From: Methylorubrum extorquens
Lineage (GTDB): Bacteria > Pseudomonadota > Alphaproteobacteria > Rhizobiales > Beijerinckiaceae
Assembly: GCF_024169925.1 (NCBI RefSeq)
Contig: NZ_JALJXF010000001.1
Location: 2,486,001-2,550,000 of the forward strand
Direction of reading: 5' to 3'
Length of the DNA stretch: 64,000 bases
A program made the translations under genes and the position numbers. The notes under the pieces are model-generated. The model saw only the letters and a program-made list of their open reading frames with translations. It did no database searches and was not told the DNA's origin. Within the stretch, counting starts at the first letter, position 1. Each line of letters opens with the position of its first letter. Shown here in pieces: positions 1 through 8,146 of the stretch.

Positions 1-1
1 C

Positions 2-547
2 GGCGCCGAGACTGTCTCGATCGCGGCCAATGCCCGCTTCGTCGCGCTCGAAGGCACCGGCACCTACACGGTGATGATCCGCGACGCGCATCTATCCGAT
101 ACCGACGTGATCACGCACGATGCCGCCGCCTTCGTGCCGCGCATCCGCAACGGCTTCGTGCTGCTCCAGACCGGGATGGGGCTCGGCCTCGCCCGCGGGG
201 TCGCGGCGCTGATGCGCGCGGATGCCCGCGGCCGGACGAACGCGGCGTATCTGCCGCTCGGGCCGGATGCGATCGAGGGGCGGGCGGACGCGCTGCGCGA
301 GCGCGTCGCCGCCGCGGCACAAGTGCATGCCGAGATCGACCGCGCGACCTTCCTCGAGACCCTGCGTCTGCGCCTCGACGTGTCATGGCTGGCCCTGGAG
401 GCGGCGCAGGCCGCCATGCTCCAGGCGGGTGCGCGCGGCTATCTGGAGGGTGCGGAGACATTCCGGCGCCTGCGCGAGGCGCAGTTCGTGGCGATCGTCA
501 CGCCGTCGGTGAAGCACATCACGACGGAACTCGCGCGAGGCCGCTGA
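2..547 (+). CDS. Acyl-CoA dehydrogenase-family protein, C-terminal part (5' end outside window)
   Basis: The reading frame is open from base 2 and carries codons upstream of the first ATG at 71, so the gene starts before the window and only about 181 C-terminal residues are visible. The segment is mostly alpha-helical and ends with a helix reading LREAQFVAIVTPSVKHI. This resembles the C-terminal helical bundle of acyl-CoA dehydrogenase-like flavoproteins, where that region closes over FAD and helps form the tetramer. The catalytic and substrate regions are not in view, so I cannot tell a true acyl-CoA dehydrogenase from a DszC/SfnB-type flavin monooxygenase of the same fold. A 109-base gap and a convergent gene follow. 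Confidence 0.6.
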   Translation, partial: GAETVSIAANARFVALEGTGTYTVMIRDAHLSDTDVITHDAAAFVPRIRNGFVLLQTGMGLGLARGVAALMRADARGRTNAAYLPLGPDAIEGRADALRERVAAAAQVHAEIDRATFLETLRLRLDVSWLALEAAQAAMLQAGARGYLEGAETFRRLREAQFVAIVTPSVKHITTELARGR

Positions 548-656
548 AAGGTCTCCCGACGCGCCCGCTGCTGAGGGCCGCTCCTCCTGCGGATTGCGAC
601 GGCGAAGCGGATGTTGCGTGAGCGACGAGACGAGACGCTCGACAAGTCGGCGCAGC

Positions 657-1079
657 CTATTCCGGGAGAAGGTCCGCCTCGGGCGGGCTCTCGATCTCTA
701 TGGCCTCGGGAGGGGCAACGGCGGGAGCACCCAGTCGGGATCCCGGAGCCGAGGGCATCATCGCTGCGCCCGAGGCGACCAGCCCGGCCATCATCCGCAA
801 GTCCTGCGGCTGGCGCGGATCGTCGGCCACGCGCTCGGCATCCACTTGGAGCCGCAGGTTGCAGGCCTTCGGGGCCAGGGCACCGTCCGGCGTGCAGGCG
901 TCGTGGCGGGCGCAGGCCGCGTCCAGGGCATCGACGGGCGCCGCCGGCCCATTGTTGCCGGGCCCGCAGTAATTGCCGTGCAGCAGCATCGGTGAGCCCT
1001 CGACCGCGGAAGCGGTCTGGCTGAGCGCGGGCACTGCCAGGGTGGTGACCAGAAGGAGGGGGAGAAGCGAACGGTTCAT
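657..1079 (-). CDS. Secreted phospholipase A2-like protein
   Basis: This 140-residue protein has a cleavable signal peptide (charged start, Leu/Val-rich core, predicted cut near residue 25). Residues 34-62 carry the two hallmarks of secreted phospholipase A2: a calcium-loop-like stretch YCGPG (37-41), and DAACARHDAC (53-62), in which His59-Asp60 match the catalytic His-Asp of the CCxxHDxC signature. The first Cys of that motif is Ala here. The tail after about residue 100 is Pro/Ala/Glu-rich and probably disordered. If active it would hydrolyse the sn-2 ester of phospholipids in the periplasm or outside the cell. The fold call is supported by motif order and length; activity is inference. Confidence 0.6.
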   Translation of the reverse strand: MNRSLLPLLLVTTLAVPALSQTASAVEGSPMLLHGNYCGPGNNGPAAPVDALDAACARHDACTPDGALAPKACNLRLQVDAERVADDPRQPQDLRMMAGLVASGAAMMPSAPGSRLGAPAVAPPEAIEIESPPEADLLPE

Positions 1080-1197
1080 CGGGAGCCGTATCTCCTGTCG
1101 TGGATCGAAATCAGGCGCAGGTGCGGTCCCGGCGCCGTTCAGCCGTCATGCGCGCATGACGGCCAAGCCGAAGTTCGAGAGCGGCGCTCCCCGATTC

Positions 1198-1461
1198 TCA
1201 GCGGAGGCTCGCCGAGCGCCGACCGGCCGAGGAGGCGGTCCCTTCGTCGAAGGCGGCCCGGCATCCGGGGCTCAGGCTCGCCCGTTGCGCCTTCATGCAA
1301 CTGACGATGCGGCCGCGATCGGGAATCGATGTCAGGCACAGCCGCATGACATCGTCGCGGCAGAGCGCAGCCTGCTCCTCCTCACCGGCCCTCACGCTGG
1401 TCGTGCCGGCGGCCGAGAAGGCGATCAGAGCCAGCATCGTGCGGGTTCCGATCTTCACCAT
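1198..1461 (-). CDS. Small secreted cysteine-rich-repeat protein
   Basis: This protein has 87 residues from the ATG at 1461, which is chosen over the longer open frame because AGGAG lies seven bases upstream and a signal peptide follows directly (residues 1 to about 25). The mature part has four Cys at 34, 42, 55 and 67, in a pattern resembling the GLG1-type cysteine-rich repeat found in many small exported proteins of methylobacteria and rhizobia. Two disulphides in the periplasm are likely. The function is unknown. It lies just downstream of the PLA2-like gene's promoter side on the same strand, but about 120 bases separate them, so an operon is not obvious. Confidence 0.6.
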   Translation of the reverse strand: MVKIGTRTMLALIAFSAAGTTSVRAGEEEQAALCRDDVMRLCLTSIPDRGRIVSCMKAQRASLSPGCRAAFDEGTASSAGRRSASLR

Positions 1462-1627
1462 CGAACGTCTCCTGATCTCATGTCGGCCGGGCCTTGATGC
1501 TCGGCTAAGGTCCGACGGTGAACGCCATAAGCGGACGGCTCGTTCCGTGGGCCTGCAGGCCGGCTCGATGACCGTTCGGCGCCCGATCGCAACCGAGACG
1601 GCGGGCGAGATGCAGAAGGGTGACGCG

Positions 1628-1744
1628 ATGAAGACGGGAGAGATGGGCGGCGGCTCAGGCAACACGGGCGTGCCGGGGGCGCCCCCTGCCGCGGAGGGCA
1701 GCAAGAACCAGGGTTTCCGAACCACGAAGACACGCGATTGCTGA
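1628..1744 (+). CDS. Possible 38-residue Gly-rich small protein
   Basis: A short ORF starts at ATG 1628 with a purine-rich AGAAGGG about seven bases upstream. It reads MKTGEMGGGSGNTGVPGAPP and then a Lys/Arg-rich tail ending in Cys. No domain, signal peptide or membrane segment is visible. The frame is open further upstream (1295 onward), but that part overlaps the divergent Cys-rich gene. I list it because the ribosome-binding site and the codon choice are reasonable, but a chance ORF in GC-rich DNA is possible. Confidence 0.35.
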   Translation: MKTGEMGGGSGNTGVPGAPPAAEGSKNQGFRTTKTRDC

Positions 1745-1822
1745 GTATCCCCGTTCTATCGGGGCCGAGAGCCGCCCGCGATCATGGTGTGGCCGGAAGT
1801 GATTCTCGGTTTCCGCTCGAAT

Positions 1823-2572
1823 TTACGCAGCGGTTTGCGTCTCGCAATTCAGATAATTCGACCGGAATTCGGCCAACTCGACGAGTCGGGGCAGATCGCA
1901 GAGCGTTACGCGCTTGCCCTTACGCTCGATCAGCCCTGCGTGCTTGAGTTCGCTGAGAGAGCGGTTCACGTGCACACTGGTCATGCCGGTGGTGTCGGCG
2001 AGGTCGATTTGCGTAATCGGCAGGTCGAAGCTGTTGCCGCTCGTCAGCCCCACCGCCCGCAGGCGCACGAGCAACTCGCAGAGCAGGTGCGCAAGGCGCT
2101 CCACGGCCGAGCGCCGGCCGATATTCATCAGCCATTCGCCGAGGGTTGCCTCGTCGATAAAGGCGACCTTGCGCAGGCTGCGGGCGAGAGCGGGGCGTCG
2201 ACGCAATTCCCGTCCGGCCTCAGGGCCGATCCGCGCGACGCGGCAGTTGGAGAGCGTGCCGATGGTGTGATCGATCCGGTTCAGGACCGAGGTATCGAAG
2301 TCGCAGATATCCCCCGGGATGAGGTAGGCCGTGATCTGACGCGCGCCGTTCGCCCGCAGCTTGTAGCGGCAGGCGAAGCCTTCCGTGATCGCGATCATCC
2401 CCTCGGGCCGGTCGCCCTCACGGATCAGGTCCGTACCGGCCGGAATCAGCCGTGTCCCCGCCTCGACGATCGCCAAGGCGGCCGTGTCCGCTTCTTCCAG
2501 CTTGCCGAGGCTTTGCAGCTTGCGCAGCAAGGGCCCGCTCACCGCCGTTCCATTGCCTGCTAAGACCTTCAT
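1823..2572 (-). CDS. Crp/Fnr-family transcriptional regulator
   Basis: This protein has about 249 residues from ATG 2572 (a GTG six codons upstream at 2590 is an alternative; neither has a strong ribosome-binding site). Residues about 15-130 form a cyclic-nucleotide-binding-type beta-barrel (IREGDRPEGMIAITEGFACR). A long dimer helix follows, then a winged helix-turn-helix at about 180-230 (ITQIDLADTTGMTSVHVNRS, with recognition residues TSVHVNR). No Cys cluster typical of oxygen-sensing FNR is seen, so it is closer to the FixK/CRP-like groups common in methylobacteria. It should bind DNA as a dimer. Its targets cannot be deduced; the neighbours are unrelated small genes. Confidence 0.85.
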   Translation of the reverse strand: MKVLAGNGTAVSGPLLRKLQSLGKLEEADTAALAIVEAGTRLIPAGTDLIREGDRPEGMIAITEGFACRYKLRANGARQITAYLIPGDICDFDTSVLNRIDHTIGTLSNCRVARIGPEAGRELRRRPALARSLRKVAFIDEATLGEWLMNIGRRSAVERLAHLLCELLVRLRAVGLTSGNSFDLPITQIDLADTTGMTSVHVNRSLSELKHAGLIERKGKRVTLCDLPRLVELAEFRSNYLNCETQTAA

Positions 2573-3069
2573 TCGGCTTGTCCCGCCCACGCGGCCCGTT
2601 CACCCGGCGTAGGGATGACGCCGCTCTGCCAGGCCGGTTTGGTTCGGCGCGGCGCGTTCGTGAATTCGGTGAAAGAGCCGGAAGACTTCGCGCGCTCGGC
2701 GTCGACGCGGAATGGCGCGCCGCCTCGGCGAAAGCGCCGGGCCCGTCGCCAGCCATCATGGTCCGCCGTTGCGAGATCGAGCGCCGCCCGAGCGGGAGTC
2801 CGGTTCATGCTCGTTCTCGAAAAGCGAAGTGCTCGGCGACCGTGAGGGTCATCGGAGTTTGAATACTAGGGGGCGGCCGATCGACATGTAAGCCGGGTGC
2901 CGCCCTCTGTGCGATTCCCGACAATGCGGTGACTGTCGAGACTCCATCTGATAAATCCAAATAAAACTTACTTGTATCAATTCAAATTTCAGAGTTGTAT
3001 ACTGATATGCTCTACAGATATAAAATATAATAAAGATCGTTGTTGTGCCGGTTGGGCGTCTTTTGCCTG
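2573..3069. other. Intergenic region with an AT-rich island
   Basis: No convincing gene lies in these 497 bases; the short ORFs on both strands have no ribosome-binding site or recognisable domain. Bases 2951-3040 contain 21 G/C out of 90 (about 23%) in a genome of roughly 70% G+C. The tract begins around 2940 and stops abruptly before the 3' end of the ModE-like gene at 3070. It sits upstream of the Crp/Fnr gene and downstream of the ModE-like gene, so it could hold the promoter or silencer of the former, or be a relic of acquired DNA. Confidence 0.6.
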
Positions 3070-4146
3070 TCAAAGATCCGCGGCGGCCCGATAGCCCGGG
3101 GTACAGCTTGCGCACCGTCTCGCTGCGGCGACGAGGGCGTCGAGCGCCGGGCTGGTGAGGGAGCGGCTGGCGGCGAGATAATAGGTCTCCCAACCGACCG
3201 AGAGGAAGTCGAGGCCGAGCCGGTCGGCCGCTGCCCGGACACCGAGTCCGGCATCCGCCGCGCCGCAGGCGATGACCGCCGCGACTGCCTGATGGGTGAA
3301 TTCCTCGACCGTGTAGCCGTGGATTGCGGCAGCCGGCAGGCCGGCCTGCGCCAGCATGCGGTCGAACCAGTCCCGCGTGCCCGATCCCTTCTGGCGGTTG
3401 ACGTAGCGCAGCCCGGGCCCGGTCAGGTCGGCCAAGGTGCGGATGCCGCGTGGGTTGCCGGGGGCCAGCAGCAGGCCCTGCTCGCGTTCGAACAGGGGAT
3501 GCAGCACGAGGCCGGCGCCGGCATGGATCGCCGAGAACGGAGCACCCGCCGCTTCCGGCGTGAGGGCTCCGCAATGGAAGCCCGCCGCGTCGGCTCCGCC
3601 GTCGAGAAGGCGCTGCACCGCCGCGCTGCTGCCCGTCACGGACAGTTCGATGCCCGTCTCCGCACCCGGTTCCCCGCCCATCGCCTCGGCCAGGACCTCC
3701 ACCAGCAACGGATCGTGGCTCGCAGCCAGTGTCAGTGCTCCGGCCCCGCCGCTCATGAGACGGCGCAGGCGATGCTCGACGGCACGGGTCTCGCGGCCGA
3801 GGCCAGCCTCCAATGTCGTGGCGGCGGCGGTGAAGGCTTCCGCCAAGGCGGCCCCGAACTCCGTCAGGGCGGTGCCGTGGCCGCGTGTCTTGCGCACCAG
3901 GGGACGGCCCAGCGCCGTTTCGTAGGCCTGGAGGCGCGCCCAGGCCGCGCGATAGGACAGGCCGAGGGCGTCGGCAAAGCCCTGCACCGAGCCGGTCCGT
4001 GTGATCGCGTCGAACATCACCGTTAGGTCGGACACCGCGAGTGCGCTCGCGCCGATCCGGATCGTGCCGCCCAAGCCAAGAACGACGGAAATGGCCGCTT
4101 CATCGGAAGCATGGTTCATATTGATGGCGTCATAACTGTCGTTCAC
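3070..4146 (-). CDS. ModE-type helix-turn-helix regulator fused to a molybdate-binding-like PBP domain
   Basis: This is a transcription factor with two parts. Residues about 30-120 form a ModE/LysR-type winged helix (AITRTGSVQGFADALGLSYR, then the RPLVRKTRGHG wing). Residues about 130-350 form a periplasmic-binding-protein-like domain (PBP_like), with RYVNRQKGSGTRDWFD and an AAVIACGAADAGLGVR segment that line the oxyanion pocket in molybdate-binding relatives. Such fusions usually respond to molybdate or tungstate and control molybdoenzyme genes. I chose GTG 4146 because AAGGGA lies ten bases upstream; ATG 4119 is the alternative. The neighbours give no target. The 3' end borders the AT-rich island. 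Confidence 0.8.
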   Translation of the reverse strand: MNDSYDAINMNHASDEAAISVVLGLGGTIRIGASALAVSDLTVMFDAITRTGSVQGFADALGLSYRAAWARLQAYETALGRPLVRKTRGHGTALTEFGAALAEAFTAAATTLEAGLGRETRAVEHRLRRLMSGGAGALTLAASHDPLLVEVLAEAMGGEPGAETGIELSVTGSSAAVQRLLDGGADAAGFHCGALTPEAAGAPFSAIHAGAGLVLHPLFEREQGLLLAPGNPRGIRTLADLTGPGLRYVNRQKGSGTRDWFDRMLAQAGLPAAAIHGYTVEEFTHQAVAAVIACGAADAGLGVRAAADRLGLDFLSVGWETYYLAASRSLTSPALDALVAAARRCASCTPGYRAAADL

Positions 4147-4262
4147 AACCGGTTTTCCCTTATCGGGGCCTTGTTTCGGAACGGCGCCGCCACCGGGGCG
4201 AAACCCTCGAGGCGTTGCGTCGGCTCCGTGCTCGCTCCAAGACGCGCGACCGGCCGACTCAG

Positions 4263-4991
4263 ATGTCCTCAGACCGCTTTGTTTCCTACCTCCGTCCCGC
4301 CCCGTTGGGACAGGGGGCGCCGGAGACCGCTCTGACATCGCAGCGCGCCGCGATCGACCGCCACCTCGCAAGGCGCGGCCGGCTGGCCGCCGAGTGCGTT
4401 GAGCGAGAGTCCGGCGATGCCGGTGCGGAGCGACCGGCTCTGGATGAGGCCCTGGCCCTGTGCCGCCGGCACGGTGCGGTGCTGCTCATGGCGGAACTCG
4501 GGGCTTCCGATCAGGATCCGGGCTTCCTGCGTGCTCTGAGCCGTGATCTGCGCCGCCTGAACCTGCACTTTGCCGTCGCCGACAGCCCGGAAGTGAGCGA
4601 GGCGACCCTCGGCATCATGGCCGCGGTGGCGGAGGCCGAGGACCGTCTCGGGGTGCGCCGCACCCCCGAGACGCTGGCCCGCCGCCGAGCGTTCTACGCG
4701 CGCTTCACCGACGAGCGCCGCGCGCGGGCTCCGTTCGACAGGGCCGGCCCATCCGTCGCGGATCCGCGCCCTCTGGCGGAGAGTCTGGGGCGGGGCGAGA
4801 CCCTGCCGCGGAGCCGGGAGCGGGCGCAGGAGGTGGCGCCGATCCTCAGCGAGATCCGCGCCGCGGGCGCGCTCACGCTGGAGCAGGTCGCCAACGCCCT
4901 CAACGCCCTGGGCATTCCCTCGGCGCGGGGAAGCCGCTGGTATCCGATGCAGGTGACACGGATCGAGAAGCGCCTCGCCGGCGTGGGCTGA
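4263..4991 (+). CDS. Serine recombinase-like protein, apparently lacking catalytic residues
   Basis: This 242-residue protein follows the resolvase/invertase plan: FVSYLRPA (residues 6-13), SQRAAIDRHL, a central RRHGAVLLMAELG, LGIMAAVAEAEDRLGVRRT, and a C-terminal recombinase-type helical segment (LEQVANALNALGIPSARG). In active enzymes the first motif reads YxRxS, with Ser as nucleophile, and the later motif reads KLDRLxR with an essential Arg. Here these positions are Pro-Ala and ELGASDQ, so strand cleavage is unlikely. It may be a domesticated DNA-binding protein. Divergent from the ModE-like regulator, with about 115 bases between the starts. Confidence 0.7.
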   Translation: MSSDRFVSYLRPAPLGQGAPETALTSQRAAIDRHLARRGRLAAECVERESGDAGAERPALDEALALCRRHGAVLLMAELGASDQDPGFLRALSRDLRRLNLHFAVADSPEVSEATLGIMAAVAEAEDRLGVRRTPETLARRRAFYARFTDERRARAPFDRAGPSVADPRPLAESLGRGETLPRSRERAQEVAPILSEIRAAGALTLEQVANALNALGIPSARGSRWYPMQVTRIEKRLAGVG

Positions 4992-5081
4992 CCGCCGTCG
5001 CGTCACCCAGACGATCGCGCCAAGAGGCGATCTGTAACGGACGTATCGTGGGGCACCCTAACCGTCCTGCTCGCCGACGAG

Positions 5082-5285
5082 TTAGCCCCCCTCACCCCGA
5101 TCTGCTGGAGCGGGGCCTTGGCGTTTGGGGGGCAGCAAGAGGCTTCCTCTGAGCCGCTTCCACTCCGCATCGATGGTCTCGCCCGAGGCTTCGACGCGGG
5201 TGATGTCGTAGAAGGACAGGATCGGGCACCGGGTGAAGTCGCGGAGGAACGGCTCGAACCGCGTGCCGCGCTCAGGATCAGGCCC
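5082..5285 (-). pseudogene. Start-less coding remnant behind the GNAT gene
   Basis: Directly after the TGA of the GNAT gene (5286-5288), and in the same frame, there are 67 open codons to a TAA at 5082-5084. The translation (GTRFEPFLRDFTRCPILSFY, then DITRVEASGETIDAEWKRLR) has a natural-looking composition and no ATG, GTG or TTG start with a ribosome-binding site. It looks like the 3' end of a decayed gene, or a readthrough extension. I do not recognise the family. The rest of the 4992-5285 gap has no other signal. Confidence 0.35.
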
Positions 5286-5783
5286 TCAGTTCCGGTTCCG
5301 AGATGCTGCTTCCGCGTTCGGCCGCGTACCGGAACACGGCGCCGTCAGGTCGAGCGAGAGGTGCAGCGTCCGGTCGTTCCGGGTGTCTTCTGCGAAGCCG
5401 AGCCCGTGATACAGGGCCAGGGCGGCCGCCTCGCGATCGACGCTTAATGCGATCCGCGCGAAGCCGAGGCTGTGGACGTGGGTGATCGCTGCCGTGAGCA
5501 GGCGTCGCCCGAGGCCTTCCCGGGTCCGCTCCGGCACGATGCTGACGCTTGTCACGAAGGCCGTCGCACGGATCGGATCGTTGCAATAGACCGCCACGAG
5601 ACCGATCAGCGCAGTGCCATCCCAGGCCTCGAACCGCTCGGAGCAGGTCGCGAGCTTCGTCGCATAGTCAGGAATCACCACCCGCCAGTCGAGCGGCGGC
5701 GTGAAGGTGCTCGCGCAGGCCATCAGGTGGGCGCGAATGTCGTCCGCCCCGGATCGGCTTCGGTACAACTGCGGCTCGGTCAT
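5286..5783 (-). CDS. GNAT-family N-acetyltransferase
   Basis: This 165-residue protein has the GNAT fold: a central strand AFVTSVSIVPERTREGLGRR, whose R-x-x-G-x-G/A-like loop binds the acetyl-CoA pyrophosphate, followed by the ALALYHGLGF motif typical of the family C-terminal half. The ATG at 5783 is preferred over a TTG seven codons upstream because GCAGGGA precedes it. It is the last gene of the minus-strand glycan locus, starting about 18 bases after the methyltransferase stop, so it may acetylate an amino sugar or a protein made there. The substrate cannot be told from sequence. Confidence 0.75.
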   Translation of the reverse strand: MTEPQLYRSRSGADDIRAHLMACASTFTPPLDWRVVIPDYATKLATCSERFEAWDGTALIGLVAVYCNDPIRATAFVTSVSIVPERTREGLGRRLLTAAITHVHSLGFARIALSVDREAAALALYHGLGFAEDTRNDRTLHLSLDLTAPCSGTRPNAEAASRNRN

Positions 5784-5800
5784 GGGTTCCCTGCCCCAAC

Positions 5801-6541
5801 TCAATCCGCTCCGCGCTCGCAGATGAGATAAATGCTGGCAGTCAGTTCCGGGAACTGGTTTCCCAACTGGTAACAGCCCTCGACATAGGCATCGGAAATG
5901 ATGCCGGCGGCAAGAGCCGCGTCGAACTGGTAGTTTGCAAGTGCTTTGAAGATCAGTCCGCCTCGATAGAGCGTCGAGAGGCCGGCTTCACGGGTTGTAC
6001 GCTCCAAAGTATCGAAGGAGAACGTGTTTCGGTGCCCATTCGCGGCTTCGGCCTCGGTGACGGCACTGTTGTGCGTGATCAACCCCATCTTCACGGCGAT
6101 CTGGCGCGAAGGAGCGTTTGCATTCGGCACCAGCAGGAACAGCCGACCGGACGGCGTGAGCCAGCGGCGGATCCGGCGGAGGACGAGAACGGGGTCGTCC
6201 AAGTGTTCGAGGGTGTTGATCAGGAAGATTGCGTCGAACGTTTCCTCCATCTCCAGTGCCTCGAAGGTCGAGCAGATGAAGCGGGGAGCCTCCCCTACTC
6301 TTCGCCGCGCCGCCTCGACCAAGGATGACGCTGCCTCGACCACCGTGAGATCGCGGTACAGCCCGGTCAGCCATTCGGTGGACTCGCCGAGATAACAGCC
6401 GAGTTCGAGCGCACGACCCTGGGGCAGGAACGGCGCGAAGGCGCGAATCATGTAGCGACGCGTGATGGCGTCGAAGTCGTAGTTGTAGCGACGGTCGCCG
6501 AACTGGCCGCCCTCGCGGTCGTAGTCGCGGGTCTGCGTCAT
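5801..6541 (-). CDS. Class I SAM-dependent methyltransferase
   Basis: This 246-residue protein has the Rossmann-type SAM site: motif I ALELGCYLGESTEWL (residues about 44-58), an acidic residue after DLTVVEA, and motif post-I FDAIFLINTLEHLDDP. A methyltransferase-11/23-type C-terminal half follows. Its ATG overlaps the stop of the upstream dioxygenase gene by four bases (ATGA), implying translational coupling. In this setting it most likely methylates a sugar hydroxyl or amine, or a glycosylated product. The exact acceptor is unknown. Confidence 0.8.
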   Translation of the reverse strand: MTQTRDYDREGGQFGDRRYNYDFDAITRRYMIRAFAPFLPQGRALELGCYLGESTEWLTGLYRDLTVVEAASSLVEAARRRVGEAPRFICSTFEALEMEETFDAIFLINTLEHLDDPVLVLRRIRRWLTPSGRLFLLVPNANAPSRQIAVKMGLITHNSAVTEAEAANGHRNTFSFDTLERTTREAGLSTLYRGGLIFKALANYQFDAALAAGIISDAYVEGCYQLGNQFPELTASIYLICERGAD

Positions 6542-7335
6542 CCCTGGTTCGCCTTATAGAGCCGTCGCAAAGCAGGCTGATAAAATTCATCGTAAGAATT
6601 TGGCACCATGGCATTAAAGCCTAGTAATTGCTGTATCCTTGGCGAAGATTTTGCTCCGTATTCCGGCCCAAGGAAGCGAGGATAGTCCATTTGCTGTTTA
6701 ACGAAGGCCCGGCTGAAGCTGAGTGTGAGGGCCGTGCGGGTTGTGTCCGTGGCGTTACTGCCCGCCGCGTGCCAGAGGTTCGAATCGAATAGGACAATGC
6801 TGCCGGCGGGCCCGATGAGCCGCTCGGACTCGGCCCGGAATACCGCTTCGGGCGGAGGGGCGGGTGCGTGGTGCGATCCTGACAGGACGTGCGTTGCACC
6901 GTTCTCCGTCGTGAATGGGTCGACCATGACCAGCATGTTGAGCATCAGTCGGAAGCTGCCGCCGAAGGTGCGCACGTCCCGATGAATGCGGTGGAGATAG
7001 CTTGTTGCAGAAGGGCCGACACTTGCGGGATTGAAGGCGTGCAGAATGTAGGCCGCGCCGTCGAAATAGTGAGATATCAGTTCATCGAGCCAATCCTGAT
7101 CGAGAAAGGCGTCGAGTGCCGGGTACTGGCCGACGGCGTGATGCGCGGTGCCGTCGGGTGCGGCCGTGGCGCCCCCTGCAACCTGCCGTCGCCCGCAATC
7201 GGCGACGCTGTCGAGCACGGCTTGGCGGATTGCGGGCAGATTGGCCGCGGGCACGACGCTCTCGAACAGAACCCAGCCCTTGCGCTGCATCTGTTCGTCG
7301 AACCACTCGGGGTCGTGCGAAGCGGGAATGGCCAT
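6538..7335 (-). CDS. Phytanoyl-CoA dioxygenase (PhyH)-family non-haem iron oxygenase
   Basis: This protein has about 265 residues from ATG 7335, chosen because AAGGAG lies six bases upstream; the upstream open frame lacks support. The iron/2-oxoglutarate facial triad is visible as HRD (in YLHRIHRDVRTFGGS) and a distal His in LFDSNLWHAAGSN. An Arg eleven residues later (TTRTALTLSFSR) probably holds the 2-oxoglutarate carboxylate. The family hydroxylates lipids, sugars or peptidyl groups. It is coupled to the methyltransferase downstream and follows the WbqC-like gene by 10 bases, so the substrate is probably a surface-glycan intermediate. This is inference. Confidence 0.8.
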   Translation of the reverse strand: MAIPASHDPEWFDEQMQRKGWVLFESVVPAANLPAIRQAVLDSVADCGRRQVAGGATAAPDGTAHHAVGQYPALDAFLDQDWLDELISHYFDGAAYILHAFNPASVGPSATSYLHRIHRDVRTFGGSFRLMLNMLVMVDPFTTENGATHVLSGSHHAPAPPPEAVFRAESERLIGPAGSIVLFDSNLWHAAGSNATDTTRTALTLSFSRAFVKQQMDYPRFLGPEYGAKSSPRIQQLLGFNAMVPNSYDEFYQPALRRLYKANQG

Positions 7336-7345
7336 GGGTTGCTCC

Positions 7346-8146
7346 TTAAGCCGGGTGCGGCCGGTCATGCTGCCGCAGTCGCATATTCGGATTCGCAGGG
7401 GGGGCGGTCGGATCGAGGCTCGAATGCCCGTCCCCGTCAACGAGATCATAGCCGCCGGCCAGCAGAGTCGTGAGCGCGGATCGTGGGTTGAACATCAGGA
7501 CGTCGAGAATCGACAGCCAAGGCACGAACGGGTGCGGTCCTTGCACATAATCGAAGGGACGGGCCCGCAGGAAGCGCAAAGCGATCCCCCGCTGCGTGAA
7601 GGCGGCCGGATCGTAGAGGGTCGTACCGCCGATCGGGTTGAGGTAGGTCGCGGCTCCCAGCCGTTCGCAGAGAGCGAGCACCCGGTCTTGCCGCCGCAGG
7701 TCCGTCACGCCCTCGATCGCGGAGGCGGTGCGGATCGGCGTGGCGATGGAGAGATGCGCGCAGGTCCGCAGCAATCCGTGCCGCAGATGGTCGAACAGGT
7801 CGGCGCTCCGGTAGCCCAGAACGTCCTCGACGAGGGGCATGGTCTCGCGCCGATAAGGCGCGTGGCGGTAGGCCTGGGCGATCTGCGCGCAGAGCCCGTC
7901 CGGCTCGAACCCCGCCGCGACGTGCCGCTCGCGGATGTCGCGTTGATCCGAGCCCTTCTCCAGCGGCAGCGTGAAGGTCACCGGCGCGCCGTCGCGCAGA
8001 AAGCGATTTCGGTTGATCCAACCCTTCTTGGTGTACTTCACCGTGTCGTAGATCACAAACTGATCGACCGCCGCGACGAGCTGGAAGTAGCCGATATAGG
8101 GAAAGAGGTACGGCTGCATGATCGCGACCGTGGCGGGCGTGGTCAT
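7346..8146 (-). CDS. WbqC-family protein
   Basis: This 266-residue protein opens with the family signature IMQPYLFPYIGYFQL, followed by DTVKYTKKGWINRNRFL. WbqC-like proteins occur in O-antigen and exopolysaccharide loci next to nucleotide-sugar aminotransferases; to my knowledge their exact reaction is not firmly established, with a role in modifying amino sugars or activated acyl/aminoacyl groups proposed. The ATG overlaps the end of the aminotransferase gene by four bases, so the two are translationally coupled. The length is normal for the family, with no sign of damage. Confidence 0.8.
   Translation of the reverse strand: MTTPATVAIMQPYLFPYIGYFQLVAAVDQFVIYDTVKYTKKGWINRNRFLRDGAPVTFTLPLEKGSDQRDIRERHVAAGFEPDGLCAQIAQAYRHAPYRRETMPLVEDVLGYRSADLFDHLRHGLLRTCAHLSIATPIRTASAIEGVTDLRRQDRVLALCERLGAATYLNPIGGTTLYDPAAFTQRGIALRFLRARPFDYVQGPHPFVPWLSILDVLMFNPRSALTTLLAGGYDLVDGDGHSSLDPTAPPANPNMRLRQHDRPHPA

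Noticed and set aside
2569..2808. 79-codon ORF upstream of the Crp/Fnr gene
   Set aside because: No ribosome-binding site, no recognisable features, overlaps the regulator start.
5118..5447. 109-codon plus-strand ORF
   Set aside because: Opposite the GNAT gene and the remnant; poor composition and no start signal.
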